From the NCBI RefSeq assembly GCF_014334015.1, contig NZ_CP060488.1:1508501-1572500 (forward strand): a DNA stretch of 64,000 bases, read 5' to 3'. Source of the DNA: Bacteroides sp. M10. GTDB lineage: Bacteria; Bacteroidota; Bacteroidia; Bacteroidales; Bacteroidaceae. The stretch's first letter is position 1. Every line of letters starts with the position of its first letter. The position numbers were made by a program, and so were the translations under genes. A model generated the notes under the pieces. The model saw nothing but the letters and a program-made list of their open reading frames with translations, made no database searches and was not told the origin of the DNA. This document shows positions 53,374 to 61,754 of this stretch, in pieces.

Positions 53374-53838
53374 GTGTCATACCCTGATATAAGTTGGCTG
53401 GAAAATAGACAATTTGTATCAGGGTATTTTATATTCGCAGAGGTTATTGGGAATCAGTGGGGAGATATTGCGTTTGATGCCGTAACAACAGGAGCAGGGG
53501 TAGGAAAAGTTACCGGAACGTTAGGAAAAGCGAGTTCGGGTGTAGAAAAGGTGAAAGGGTTAGGTAATCCATTCAAGAATATGACACTTGACCAGGTCAG
53601 GACATCGATGGGTAAGCATGTAGGTACAGGAAAACTGAAAGTAGTTCATATCGACGGCAAAACAGGATTGAATAAAACATATTATAATAATAAATCTGGT
53701 TATTCTTATAATTTGGATGAAGGTCGAAATACTAGGGTAGGTCGACAGAAAGTTGTAGAAGATTCACATATTGATGTTAACTACCCAAAAACTAGACCTA
53801 AAAATATTGAAAAGAAAAAATTACCAGTAAACAATTAA
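53374..53838 (+). pseudogene. Orphan polymorphic-toxin tip without its shell
   Basis: Open frame of 154 codons opening at GTG. The first 20 or so codons come from the hairpin repeat at 53380-53436, so they are not part of the ancestral protein. The rest resembles a toxin C-terminus: a short pre-toxin helix (AVTTGAGVGKVTGTLGKAS), GNPFKNMTLDQVRTSMGKH, NNKSGYSYNLDEG, and a closing HIDVNYP motif common in nuclease-like tips. No signal, no RHS core and no good start or ribosome site. It is best read as a displaced cassette that can be re-joined to an RHS gene by recombination. Confidence 0.55.
53380..53436. repeat. 57-bp hairpin repeat, copy 1
   Basis: Shares 50 of 57 positions with 54124-54180. 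It contains a perfect 11-bp inverted repeat, ATACCCTGATA (53379-53389) and TATCAGGGTAT (53417-53427), followed by TTTATATT, so it can also act as a terminator for the immunity gene that ends 130 bp upstream. The two copies bracket the orphan tip/immunity cassette. Confidence 0.8.
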
Positions 53839-53842
53839 TATT

Positions 53843-54100
53843 ATGATTAATGTAATAGCAGACGGAATGGGGAGTTGTATCTATCTTGATAATGAAGGTA
53901 TTGATGACATGATCCATTATTTAACTTATTTGAGAGAGAAAAATGAGACAACTTATGATCTAGTTGAAGGCAATGGATTGGATAGACTTGATGAAGATCT
54001 TCTTCCTGATGGATATAGACATATAACACATCTGGAATTGATATACATCAATGCCTTTGATAGAGATGATGGCACAGTAAGAATCATAGAAGAAGATTAA
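53843..54100 (+). CDS. Small acidic protein, candidate orphan immunity gene
   Basis: 85 residues, strongly acidic (DNEGIDDMIHYLTYL; RLDEDLLPDGY; FDRDDGTVRIIEED). It starts 4 bp after the orphan tip frame. Acidity and position are typical of cytoplasmic immunity proteins that neutralise basic nuclease tips. A start codon directly after the tip and a hairpin 24 bp downstream suggest it could still be expressed. No family assigned with certainty. Confidence 0.55.
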   Translation: MINVIADGMGSCIYLDNEGIDDMIHYLTYLREKNETTYDLVEGNGLDRLDEDLLPDGYRHITHLELIYINAFDRDDGTVRIIEED

Positions 54101-54123
54101 TATTTCTTACCATTCTCGTGTTT

Positions 54124-54180
54124 TACCCTGGTATAAGTTGATTAGAAAACAACCAATTTGTATCAGGGTATTTTATATTC
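54124..54180. repeat. 57-bp hairpin repeat, copy 2
   Basis: The partner of 53380-53436. The left arm carries one change (TACCCTGGTA), which still pairs as G-T with TATCAGGGTA at 54160-54169. It ends the orphan cassette, and an RHS core fragment begins 7 bp later. Confidence 0.8.
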
Positions 54181-54186
54181 TTTATT

Positions 54187-54232
54187 ATGATGCCAAAGGA
54201 GCAACGTTCCGAACAATACACATAATAGTTGA
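54187..54232 (+). pseudogene. Remnant of an RHS core
   Basis: Encodes YDAKGATFRTIHIIVD, matching the intact toxin gene at 51441-51490 (YDAKGTKFRTTHIIVG) at both DNA and protein level. It is cut off at both ends. This marks a recombination or deletion scar from a former second RHS gene. Confidence 0.75.
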
Positions 54233-54235
54233 TGG

Positions 54236-54415
54236 GTGAAGTGGATACAGGATGTACGGGTGGCATTAGTGGGACGTAACTTGCTTATGTTGTACAATAA
54301 AGCTCCATTTGATCCGGAATCTACGGCAAGCACCGGAACCTGGGGTCAGGGCATAGACAACTTCCGTCAACCCAGCTACAGAAACATGGGCTTTTCCGTT
54401 AATCTGACTTTTTAA
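54236..54415 (+). pseudogene. C-terminal remnant of a SusC-family gene
   Basis: The last 59 codons of a TonB-dependent transporter in one open frame: KWIQDVRVALVGRNLLML, then STGTWGQGIDNFRQPSY, ending GFSVNLTF and TAA 54413-54415. These are the typical closing strands of SusC proteins. There is no upstream part and no start. The RHS remnant ends 3 bp before it, so the RHS island probably inserted into, or replaced most of, a susC gene here. The remaining gap to 54607 shows only a possible -7 box TTTCTTTG (54536-54543) for the methyltransferase gene. Confidence 0.8.
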
Positions 54416-54607
54416 TCTTTCTTCAAAAAGATATCTTGTCCCGATATGAGCTGTCAAAACTACTCTCATCTTGTATTGGGGCAACTCTTCTATTAAAAGT
54501 CCTTAACGAAAGCCCATTACATCACTTTTTATTTGTTTCTTTGCACCAAATTCGGGTATAGTGTTGTCTTGTCATTCGAGGCAGCACTTAATTTTGCTTA
54601 GAAACTA

Positions 54608-55507
54608 ATGGAGAAACTCAGTATAAATGCTTGTCCGGTGTGTGGCGGTACGCACTTGAAACGCGTCATGACTTGTACGGATTTTTATGCTTCGGGCGAA
54701 CAGTTTGAACTGCATTCGTGTGAGGACTGTGGATTTACATTCACACAAGGAGTTCCCGTGGAAGCAGAGATAGGCACGTATTATGAGACTCCCGACTACA
54801 TCTCCCACACTGATACGCGCAAGGGCGCGATGAATAATATCTACCATTACGTACGTTCTTATATGCTGGGCCGCAAAGCGCGTCTGGTAGCTAAGGAAGC
54901 GCATCGCAAGACGGGGCGTTTGCTTGATATAGGTACGGGAACCGGCTATTTTTCCGATACAATGGTTCGTCGGGGATGGAAAGTAGAGGCAGTGGAGAAA
55001 AGCCCGCAGGCACGTGAGTTTGCAAAAACACATTTCGAACTGGATGTAAAGCCCGAATCGGCTCTGAAAGAGTTTGCTCCTGCTAGTTTTGATGTCATCA
55101 CTCTCTGGCATGTGATGGAGCATCTCGAATCTTTGAATGAGACTTGGGAGACGCTTCGCGAACTGCTGACAGAAAAAGGAGTATTGATTGTGGCAGTACC
55201 TAACTGCTCTTCTTATGATGCCAAGCGCTACGGTGAGTATTGGGCGGCTTATGACGTTCCCCGTCATCTTTGGCATTTCACTCCGGGCACTATACAACAG
55301 TTGGCTTCCCGCCATGGTTTTATTATGGCGGCACGTCATCCGATGCCGTTCGATGCGTTTTACGTATCTATGTTGAGCGAGAAACATCGTGGCAGTTCAT
55401 GCAGTTTCTTGAAAGGGATGTTTGCCGGGACGTTGGCCTGGTTCAATGCTTTGGGAAGGAAAGAACGCAGCAGTTCAATGATTTATGTATTCCGAAAAAA
55501 GAGATAA
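54608..55507 (+). CDS. SAM-dependent methyltransferase with N-terminal zinc ribbon
   Basis: 299 residues. N-terminal CPVCGG...CEDCGF zinc-ribbon pair (residues about 9-45), then a class I methyltransferase domain with SAM motif I LLDIGTGTGYFSDTM and LWHVMEHLESL. This domain order is common in Bacteroidetes envelope or O-antigen gene sets, but the substrate is unknown. It is the first gene of a conserved operon and lies 3 bp before ftsX. Confidence 0.88.
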   Translation: MEKLSINACPVCGGTHLKRVMTCTDFYASGEQFELHSCEDCGFTFTQGVPVEAEIGTYYETPDYISHTDTRKGAMNNIYHYVRSYMLGRKARLVAKEAHRKTGRLLDIGTGTGYFSDTMVRRGWKVEAVEKSPQAREFAKTHFELDVKPESALKEFAPASFDVITLWHVMEHLESLNETWETLRELLTEKGVLIVAVPNCSSYDAKRYGEYWAAYDVPRHLWHFTPGTIQQLASRHGFIMAARHPMPFDAFYVSMLSEKHRGSSCSFLKGMFAGTLAWFNALGRKERSSSMIYVFRKKR

Positions 55508-55510
55508 CGC

Positions 55511-56392
55511 ATGGGAAATCAAAACAAATATAAGTCAGGTTCGATTTTCGACATGCAGTTCATCACGTCGAGTATCAGTACGACACTGGTATTGCTGTTG
55601 CTGGGACTGGTTGTCTTTTTCGTATTGACGGCGCACAATCTTTCCGTATATGTCCGCGAGAATATCAGTTTCTCCGTTCTTATCAGTGACGACATGAAAG
55701 AAGCGGATATACTGAAACTTCAGAAGAAGCTGAATCAGGAACCTTTCGTGAAACAATCCGAATATATCTCTAAAAAACAAGCATTGAAAGAACAGACGGA
55801 AGCAATGGGAACAGATCCGGAAGAATTCCTGGGCTATAACCCTTTTACCGCTTCCATCGAAATCAAACTCCATTCTGACTATGCCAACTCGGACAGCATT
55901 GCGAAGATAGAGAAATTGATTAAAAAGAACACCAACATACAAGATGTGCTCTATCGAAAGGAGTTGATTGACGCCGTGAATGATAACATTCGAAATATCA
56001 GTCTGGTACTGCTTGCCTTGGCAGTAGTGCTTACTTTTATCTCTTTTGCCTTGATAAACAATACCATAAGACTGGCTATTTATTCCAAACGCTTCCTCAT
56101 TCACACCATGAAACTGGTAGGGGCGAGTTGGGGATTCATCCGGGGGCCATTCCTTCGAAAGAATGTATGGAGCGGGATATTGGCAGCCATCGTTGCCGAT
56201 TCCATATTGATGGGGACCGCTTATTGGGCCGTGACGTACGAACAGGAATTACTTCAGGTCATCACGCCTGAAGTCATGTTGATAGTCTGTGCAAGCGTAT
56301 TGGCGTTTGGAATTGTAATAACGTGGCTATGCGCCTATTTCTCCATGAATAAATACCTGAGAATGAAAGCAAACAGCCTGTACTATATTTAG
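55511..56392 (+). CDS. ftsX: Cell-division protein FtsX
   Basis: 293 residues with four membrane helices: one near 25-45, then an extracytoplasmic domain (about 50-155), and three at about 165-185, 225-245 and 255-280. FtsX is the ABC-transporter-like partner of FtsE that transmits septal signals to peptidoglycan hydrolases or their activators. ftsE is not adjacent, which is usual in Bacteroidetes. The ORF ends just before a structured 52-nt element. Confidence 0.9.
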   Translation: MGNQNKYKSGSIFDMQFITSSISTTLVLLLLGLVVFFVLTAHNLSVYVRENISFSVLISDDMKEADILKLQKKLNQEPFVKQSEYISKKQALKEQTEAMGTDPEEFLGYNPFTASIEIKLHSDYANSDSIAKIEKLIKKNTNIQDVLYRKELIDAVNDNIRNISLVLLALAVVLTFISFALINNTIRLAIYSKRFLIHTMKLVGASWGFIRGPFLRKNVWSGILAAIVADSILMGTAYWAVTYEQELLQVITPEVMLIVCASVLAFGIVITWLCAYFSMNKYLRMKANSLYYI

Positions 56393-56444
56393 CGGATGGC
56401 GAATGGCTGACGGCAAACCTGTGTTTGCGTGTGATTAGCATCCG
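56393..56444 (+). other. Nested inverted repeat between ftsX and the DUF3098 gene
   Basis: Outer arms CGGATG (56393-56398) and CATCCG (56439-56444) enclose an inner stem GCAAAC/GTTTGC (56413-56418, 56423-56428). It may act as an attenuator or mRNA-processing hairpin inside the operon. Confidence 0.4.
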
Positions 56445-56505
56445 TAACAACCGACTGATAGAGTAAGGGAATGATTGAAATTAGTAATTTGTAATTAAAT
56501 AAACT

Positions 56506-56748
56506 ATGTCTGACAAGCAGAAATTTGCCTTTGATAAAGTGAACTTTATCTTGCTCGCAATAGGGATGGCGATTGTTATTATCGGCTTTCTATTGATGAC
56601 GGGACCTACATCGTCCGAAACGCTTTTTGAACCCGATATTTTCAGTGTACGCAGAATCAAGGTGGCGCCGGTCGTTTGCCTGTTTGGCTTTGTATCTATG
56701 ATTTATGCAGTATTACGCAAACCTAAAACACAAAAAATAGAAGAATAA
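56506..56748 (+). CDS. DUF3098 small membrane protein
   Basis: 80 residues, two membrane helices (about 13-33 and 52-70) with the loop [21 protein letters not shown]3098 is a Bacteroidetes-specific family of unknown role that sits between ftsX and uppP in this order, suggesting a function in envelope growth. Ends 2 bp before uppP. Confidence 0.88.
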   Translation: MSDKQKFAFDKVNFILLAIGMAIVIIGFLLMTGPTSSETLFEPDIFSVRRIKVAPVVCLFGFVSMIYAVLRKPKTQKIEE

Positions 56749-56750
56749 AG

Positions 56751-57605
56751 ATGGGGGATTTAACAACATTTGAGACGATTATTATTGCTATTGTAGAAGG
56801 GTTGACAGAGTTCCTACCGGTTTCTTCTACAGGACACATGATTATTACACAAAACATACTAGGGGTAGAAAGTACAGAATTTGTAAAAGCGTTTACTGTA
56901 ATTATTCAGTTTGGCGCAATTCTTTCAGTTGTCTGCCTTTACTGGAAACGTTTTTTCCGGTTGAATCACACACCGGCTCCTGCAGGCGCTTCTGCTTTGA
57001 AGTGTTTTTTGCATAAATTCGATTTTTATTGGAAGCTGTTGGTTGCCTTTATTCCTGCTGCAATTTTGGGTTTCCTGTTTAGCGATAAGATAGACGAGAT
57101 GCTGGAAAGTGTAGCGATAGTGGCAGTGATGCTGGTAATCGGTGGTATATTCATGCTGTTTTGTGATAAGATTTTCTCGAAAGGAAGCGAAGATACTGTG
57201 CTGACAGAAAAAAAGGCATTCAATATCGGTTTGTTTCAATGTATTGCAATGATACCGGGAGTATCCCGTTCGATGGCTACCATTGTCGGAGGTATGGCCC
57301 AGAAGCTGACTCGTAAGGATGCTGCCGAATTTTCATTCTTTCTTGCCGTGCCAACTATGTTTGCGGCAACCGGTTACAAGGTGTTGAAACTCTTCCTGGA
57401 TGGTGGAACCGAGATTCTTGTCAACAACATGCCGGCACTTATTATCGGTAATGTGGTGGCTTTTGTCGTTGCTTTGCTAGCTATCAAGTTCTTTATTAGC
57501 TTTGTTACGAAATATGGCTTTAAAGCATTTGGATGGTACAGAATTATTGTTGGCGGAACCATTCTGGTAATGCTGCTGCTTGGATACAACTTAGAAATTG
57601 GCTGA
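56751..57605 (+). CDS. uppP: Undecaprenyl-diphosphatase
   Basis: 284 residues, polytopic. Signature motifs [16 protein letters not shown] (residues about 15-30) and [10 protein letters not shown] provide the Glu/Ser/His/Arg active site. It recycles the lipid carrier undecaprenyl diphosphate to the monophosphate for peptidoglycan and capsule synthesis, and gives low-level bacitracin resistance. Its TGA overlaps the truB ATG by one base. Confidence 0.95.
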   Translation: MGDLTTFETIIIAIVEGLTEFLPVSSTGHMIITQNILGVESTEFVKAFTVIIQFGAILSVVCLYWKRFFRLNHTPAPAGASALKCFLHKFDFYWKLLVAFIPAAILGFLFSDKIDEMLESVAIVAVMLVIGGIFMLFCDKIFSKGSEDTVLTEKKAFNIGLFQCIAMIPGVSRSMATIVGGMAQKLTRKDAAEFSFFLAVPTMFAATGYKVLKLFLDGGTEILVNNMPALIIGNVVAFVVALLAIKFFISFVTKYGFKAFGWYRIIVGGTILVMLLLGYNLEIG

Positions 57606-58327
57606 TGAATTTTAAAAAAGGAGAAGTACTGTTTTTCAATAAACCTTTCGGATGGACTTCATTTAAGGTAGTAGGGCATGCCCGCTATCATATTTGCCGC
57701 CGGATAGGAGTGAAAAAACTAAAAGTCGGCCATGCCGGAACACTGGACCCGCTTGCAACAGGGGTGATGATTTTATGCACAGGCAAGGCAACCAAACGAA
57801 TAGAAGAGTTTCAATTTCATACGAAGGAGTACGTCGCAACGCTGCGTTTGGGTGCCACTACTCCGTCATACGATTTGGAACATGAAATAGATGCCACCTA
57901 CCCTACCGAACATATCACGAGGGAACTGGTGGAAGAAGTGCTGACGCACTTTATCGGTGCCATCGATCAGGTACCTCCTGCCTTCTCTGCCTGTATGGTA
58001 GACGGTAAGCGTGCTTACGAACTGGCCCGGAAAGGAGAGGAAGTCGAACTAAAAGCAAAACAGCTTGTTATCGACGAGATTGAATTGCTGGAATGTCGAC
58101 TGGATGATCCGGAACCGATGATTCAAATCCGTGTCGTATGCAGCAAAGGAACCTATATCCGTGCCCTGGCCCGCGACATCGGCGAAGCACTCCATAGCGG
58201 AGCTCACCTGACAGGATTGATCCGCACCCGTGTAGGTGATGTCCGGTTGGAAGACTGCCTGAATCCTGAACACTTTAAAGAGTGGATCGACGGACAGGAG
58301 ATAGAAAATGAGGAAGAAAATAATTAA
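57605..58327 (+). CDS. truB: tRNA pseudouridine(55) synthase
   Basis: 240 residues from ATG 57605, overlapping uppP (TGATG); a longer frame from 57533 only repeats uppP sequence in another frame. Catalytic Asp in GHAGTLDPLATG; RVVCSKGTYIRALARDIG is the RNA-binding KGTYIR motif. It makes pseudouridine 55 in the T-loop of tRNAs. 17 bp before queA. Confidence 0.95.
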   Translation: MNFKKGEVLFFNKPFGWTSFKVVGHARYHICRRIGVKKLKVGHAGTLDPLATGVMILCTGKATKRIEEFQFHTKEYVATLRLGATTPSYDLEHEIDATYPTEHITRELVEEVLTHFIGAIDQVPPAFSACMVDGKRAYELARKGEEVELKAKQLVIDEIELLECRLDDPEPMIQIRVVCSKGTYIRALARDIGEALHSGAHLTGLIRTRVGDVRLEDCLNPEHFKEWIDGQEIENEEENN

Positions 58328-58344
58328 CGTAATAAGGAATAGAT

Positions 58345-59403
58345 ATGAAATTATCACAATTCAAATTTAAGTTACCCGAGGATAAGATCGCTCTACATCC
58401 TATGAAATATAGGGATGAGTCGCGTTTGATGGTATTGCATCGTAATACAGGTAAGATTGAGCACAAGATGTTCAAAGATGTGTTGGACTACTTTGATGAT
58501 AAAGATGTGTTTATATTCAATGATACGAAGGTGTTTCCTGCCCGCTTGTACGGTAACAAGGAGAAGACAGGTGCTCGTATCGAGGTATTCTTGTTGCGTG
58601 AGTTGAATGAAGAACTTCGTTTGTGGGACGTATTGGTTGATCCGGCACGTAAGATACGTATCGGTAACAAGCTATATTTCGGTCCGGACGATTCAATGGT
58701 GGCTGAAGTGATTGATAACACCACTTCTCGCGGACGTACGCTCCGTTTCCTTTACGACGGACCTCATGACGAGTTCAAAAAGGCACTGTATTCTCTGGGT
58801 GAAACTCCACTCCCCCACTCTATTATCAACCGTCCTGTAGAACCGGAAGATGCTGAACGCTTCCAGTCTATTTTTGCAAAGAATGAAGGTGCGGTGACTG
58901 CTCCGACTGCTAGTTTGCACTTCAGCCGTGAGTTGATGAAACGTCTGGAGATCAAAGGTATAGACTTTGCATATATCACTCTGCACGCTGGTCTGGGTAA
59001 CTTCCGTGACATTGACGTGGAGGACTTGACGAAGCATAAGATGGATTCGGAACAAATGTTTGTAAACGAAATGGCGGTGAAAACCGTGAATCGTGCCAAA
59101 GATAACGGTAGAAATGTATGTGCGGTAGGTACGACAGTGATGCGTGCTATTGAAAGTGCAGTCAGCACCGACGGACATCTCAAGGAATTTGAAGGATGGA
59201 CTAACAAGTTTATCTTCCCTCCGTATGAATTTACCGTAGCCAATTCAATGATTTCCAATTTCCACATGCCGCTTTCTACCTTACTGATGATTGTAGCTGC
59301 TTTTGGTGGTTATGACCAGGTGATGGATGCTTATCATGTAGCATTGAAAGAAGGTTATCGTTTCGGCACGTATGGAGATGCAATGCTGATTTTGGACAAA
59401 TAA
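58345..59403 (+). CDS. queA: S-adenosylmethionine:tRNA ribosyltransferase-isomerase
   Basis: 352 residues. [42 protein letters not shown] and [11 protein letters not shown] are QueA signatures. It transfers the ribosyl part of SAM to preQ1-modified tRNA to form epoxyqueuosine. Its stop overlaps the folK start (TAATG). It uses SAM, the product of metK nearby, though the two are not in one operon. Confidence 0.96.
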   Translation: MKLSQFKFKLPEDKIALHPMKYRDESRLMVLHRNTGKIEHKMFKDVLDYFDDKDVFIFNDTKVFPARLYGNKEKTGARIEVFLLRELNEELRLWDVLVDPARKIRIGNKLYFGPDDSMVAEVIDNTTSRGRTLRFLYDGPHDEFKKALYSLGETPLPHSIINRPVEPEDAERFQSIFAKNEGAVTAPTASLHFSRELMKRLEIKGIDFAYITLHAGLGNFRDIDVEDLTKHKMDSEQMFVNEMAVKTVNRAKDNGRNVCAVGTTVMRAIESAVSTDGHLKEFEGWTNKFIFPPYEFTVANSMISNFHMPLSTLLMIVAAFGGYDQVMDAYHVALKEGYRFGTYGDAMLILDK

Positions 59404-59888
59404 TGGCAAAAGTTTATCTGGGACTCGGCACTAACCTTGGGGATAAAGAACAAAATCTTCGGGATGCCGTGCAAAAAATAGAAGAGCAGGTAGGGAAAAT
59501 CGTTTCCCTGTCTGCTTTTCACATAACTGCCCCTTGGGGATTTTCTTCCGATAACAGTTTCCTGAATGCAGCGGTTTGTGTAGATACCGAATTGGCTCCC
59601 ATAGACGTTTTACAGAGAACGCAGGCGATTGAACAGGAATTGGGGCGTACGAAGAAATCCGTCAACGGCATATATAGCGACCGCCTGATTGATATTGACC
59701 TGTTGCTTTATGATGATTTGATACTTTCCACCACTTCTCCTTCAGGAGCAAAGTTAATCCTCCCCCATCCGTTGATGGCAGAACGTGACTTCGTCATGAA
59801 ACCACTGGCGGAAATTGCTCCCGGATTAGTGCATCCGGTACTTGGAAAAACGATGAAGGAGCTTACTTCTTCTTTTTCTCCGCAATAA
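59403..59888 (+). CDS. folK: 2-amino-4-hydroxy-6-hydroxymethyldihydropteridine pyrophosphokinase
   Basis: 161 residues, full HPPK length. LGTNLGDKEQNLRDA at the N-terminus, DRLIDIDLLLYDD with the magnesium-binding Asp pair, and LPHPLMAERDFVMKPLAEI. It activates the pterin for dihydropteroate synthase in folate synthesis. Last gene of the operon; its 3' end overlaps the convergent small membrane gene by 26 bp. Confidence 0.95.
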   Translation: MAKVYLGLGTNLGDKEQNLRDAVQKIEEQVGKIVSLSAFHITAPWGFSSDNSFLNAAVCVDTELAPIDVLQRTQAIEQELGRTKKSVNGIYSDRLIDIDLLLYDDLILSTTSPSGAKLILPHPLMAERDFVMKPLAEIAPGLVHPVLGKTMKELTSSFSPQ

Positions 59889-60051
59889 ACACCGGTAAAT
59901 AGGCAATGCATCCTATCAATACTGCATACAGCAAATGAATCTCCTGAAACGGCTTATCGATGAAATGGCAGACAATGGCATAGATGGCAATCGTGAAGCC
60001 TATATAAAGAGCCAGCACCAAAAGCGTTTTTAATTTCTTATTTAGAATCAT
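59863..60051 (-). CDS. Small two-helix membrane protein
   Basis: 62 residues: basic start (MILNKKLK), helix 1 (TLLVLALYIGFTIAIYAIV), short polar loop, helix 2 (LYAVLIGCIAYLPVFIA), basic end KKKK. No family recognised. A consensus minus-strand -7 box TATCTTTG lies 31-38 bp upstream, which supports it being a real gene despite the overlap with folK. Confidence 0.65.
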   Translation of the reverse strand: MILNKKLKTLLVLALYIGFTIAIYAIVCHFIDKPFQEIHLLYAVLIGCIAYLPVFIAEKKKK

Positions 60052-60081
60052 TATAAATCTATTTATGTGTTAAATACAGGG

Positions 60082-60119
60082 CAAAGATACTCATTATCTC
60101 CGAAATCTCTTTATCTTTG
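60082..60119. promoter_or_regulatory. Divergent -7 boxes for the small membrane gene and metK
   Basis: Minus strand TATCTTTG (60089 to 60082) and plus strand TATCTTTG (60112-60119), both perfect. The plus-strand box places the metK transcript start near 60125, just ahead of the riboswitch. Confidence 0.75.
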
Positions 60120-60133
60120 TACCCGAAATGAAA

Positions 60134-60181
60134 GTGTGGACAGATTTGAGTAGCTTGCAACCACGGAAAAAAATGCTAAAA
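60134..60181 (+). ncRNA. SAM-II-like riboswitch in the metK leader
   Basis: The P1 stem GTGG (60136-60139) pairs with CCAC (60161-60164). Between them lies GATTTGAGTAGCTTGCAA, and after them A-rich sequence and TGCTAAAA. TAGC (60151-60154) can form the pseudoknot with GCTA (60175-60178). This order (GATTTG, GCTTGCA-CCACG, A-run, GCTAAA) is that of the SAM-II (metA) aptamer, known in alphaproteobacteria and Bacteroidetes. SAM binding would reduce synthesis of the SAM synthetase. The 100-nt pyrimidine-rich stretch to the start codon shows no clear terminator, so control of translation is more likely. Confidence 0.8.
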
Positions 60182-60281
60182 CACGTCTGATTGACGCCTT
60201 TCGGTTTATCCTTTGCAGCACTCGCCTCTCCTACTCTCTCTCATTTTTTAATTTTCAATTTTTAATTCTTAATTTAAAAAG

Positions 60282-61574
60282 ATGGGATACTTATTTACAT
60301 CCGAATCGGTGTCAGAAGGACACCCCGACAAGGTAGCCGATCAAATATCGGATGCCGTGCTTGACAAACTGTTGGCTTACGACCCCAGTTCGAAAGTAGC
60401 TTGCGAAACACTAGTGACTACCGGACAAGTGGTGCTAGCGGGTGAAGTGAAAACTAAAGCGTACGTTGACCTCCAGCTCATCGCGCGCGAAGTGATTAAG
60501 AAAATCGGTTATACCAAAGGAGAGTACATGTTCGAAAGTAACTCTTGTGGCGTACTTTCTGCTATTCATGAGCAAAGTCCCGATATCAACCGTGGTGTAG
60601 AGCGTCAGGACCCGATGGAACAGGGTGCAGGCGACCAGGGTATGATGTTTGGTTACGCTACCAATGAAACGGAAAACTACATGCCGCTTTCTCTTGATCT
60701 GGCACACCGCATTCTGCAAGTGCTGGCCGACATTCGTCGTGAAGGAAAGGTGATGACTTACCTCCGCCCCGATGCCAAAAGCCAGGTTACTATTGAATAT
60801 GATGATAACGGAACTCCTGTTCGCATCGATACAATCGTTGTTTCTACGCAACATGATGACTTTATCCAACCGGAAGATGATTCTCAAGCTGCCCAGCTGA
60901 AAGCTGACGAAGAAATGCTGTCTATCATCCGCCGTGATGTGATCGAGATTCTGATGCCTCGTGTCATTGCTTCTATCCATCACGATAAAGTGTTGGCGCT
61001 GTTCAATGATAAAATCATTTATCATGTGAATCCTACGGGCAAGTTCGTAATTGGTGGTCCTCACGGAGATACCGGTTTGACAGGTCGTAAGATTATCGTT
61101 GATACTTATGGTGGTAAAGGTGCTCACGGTGGTGGTGCTTTTTCCGGAAAAGATCCTAGCAAGGTAGACCGTAGCGCAGCTTATGCAGCACGCCATATCG
61201 CTAAGAATATGGTAGCGGCAGGCGTAGCAGATGAAATGCTTGTGCAGGTGAGCTATGCTATCGGTGTGGCTCGTCCGATCAATATCTTTGTAGATACTTA
61301 TGGCCGTTCCCACGTCAACATGACGGATGGTGAGATTGCCCGCGTTATCGACCAGTTGTTCGATCTACGCCCGAAAGCAATCGAAGAACGTCTGAAGCTT
61401 CGTAATCCTATTTATCAGGAAACAGCTGCTTACGGTCACATGGGACGTGAACCGCAAGTGATAACGAAGAAATTCTTCTCTCGCTACGAAGGGGACAAAA
61501 CTGTGGAAGTGGAACTCTTTACATGGGAGAAACTCGACTACGTAGATAAAATCAAGGCTGCTTTTGGTCTGTAA
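60282..61574 (+). CDS. metK: S-adenosylmethionine synthetase
   Basis: 430 residues. ATP and methionine sites: [15 protein letters not shown] near the N-terminus, [12 protein letters not shown] and the P-loop-like [16 protein letters not shown]. It makes SAM from ATP and methionine. Somewhat longer than the E. coli enzyme (about 384), with an insertion at about 200-235 ([18 protein letters not shown]), as in other Bacteroidetes. Own promoter and riboswitch upstream, terminator downstream. Confidence 0.97.
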   Translation: MGYLFTSESVSEGHPDKVADQISDAVLDKLLAYDPSSKVACETLVTTGQVVLAGEVKTKAYVDLQLIAREVIKKIGYTKGEYMFESNSCGVLSAIHEQSPDINRGVERQDPMEQGAGDQGMMFGYATNETENYMPLSLDLAHRILQVLADIRREGKVMTYLRPDAKSQVTIEYDDNGTPVRIDTIVVSTQHDDFIQPEDDSQAAQLKADEEMLSIIRRDVIEILMPRVIASIHHDKVLALFNDKIIYHVNPTGKFVIGGPHGDTGLTGRKIIVDTYGGKGAHGGGAFSGKDPSKVDRSAAYAARHIAKNMVAAGVADEMLVQVSYAIGVARPINIFVDTYGRSHVNMTDGEIARVIDQLFDLRPKAIEERLKLRNPIYQETAAYGHMGREPQVITKKFFSRYEGDKTVEVELFTWEKLDYVDKIKAAFGL

Positions 61575-61586
61575 AATAGCTTGAAA

Positions 61587-61612
61587 GCGAGCTTAGCTCA
61601 TTAGGTAAGAGC
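61587..61612 (+). other. tRNA-like 5'-half fragment
   Basis: 26 nt start GCGAGCT, then TA, and a perfect D-arm: GCTC, loop ATTAGGTAA with A14/GG, GAGC. No T-arm or matching acceptor strand follows; the sequence runs into the terminator stem. It may be a tRNA gene remnant or chance similarity. Confidence 0.35.
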
Positions 61613-61656
61613 CACAATCTCAACTCCTTTTAGTAGGATATGAGGTTGTGGCTCTT
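61607..61656 (+). terminator. Terminator after metK
   Basis: AAGAGCCACAA (61607-61617) pairs perfectly with TTGTGGCTCTT (61646-61656), then GATTTTAAA. Inner CTCA/TGAG extends the stem. Confidence 0.8.
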
Positions 61657-61754
61657 GATTTTAAATAAGTTATATTTAAATAAATGTCTTTTGGATATTA
61701 ATCTTCTTTTGCCGGAATTTGCTACTTTTGACCCGTAAATAAACAGACTGCCTA

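Noticed and set aside
60435..61313. 292-codon open frame antisense to metK
   Set aside because: Shadow of a highly conserved gene with strong codon bias; no motif or promoter.
61587..61656. Functional tRNA gene
   Set aside because: No T-arm, no complementary acceptor strand and no 7-nt anticodon loop can be drawn.
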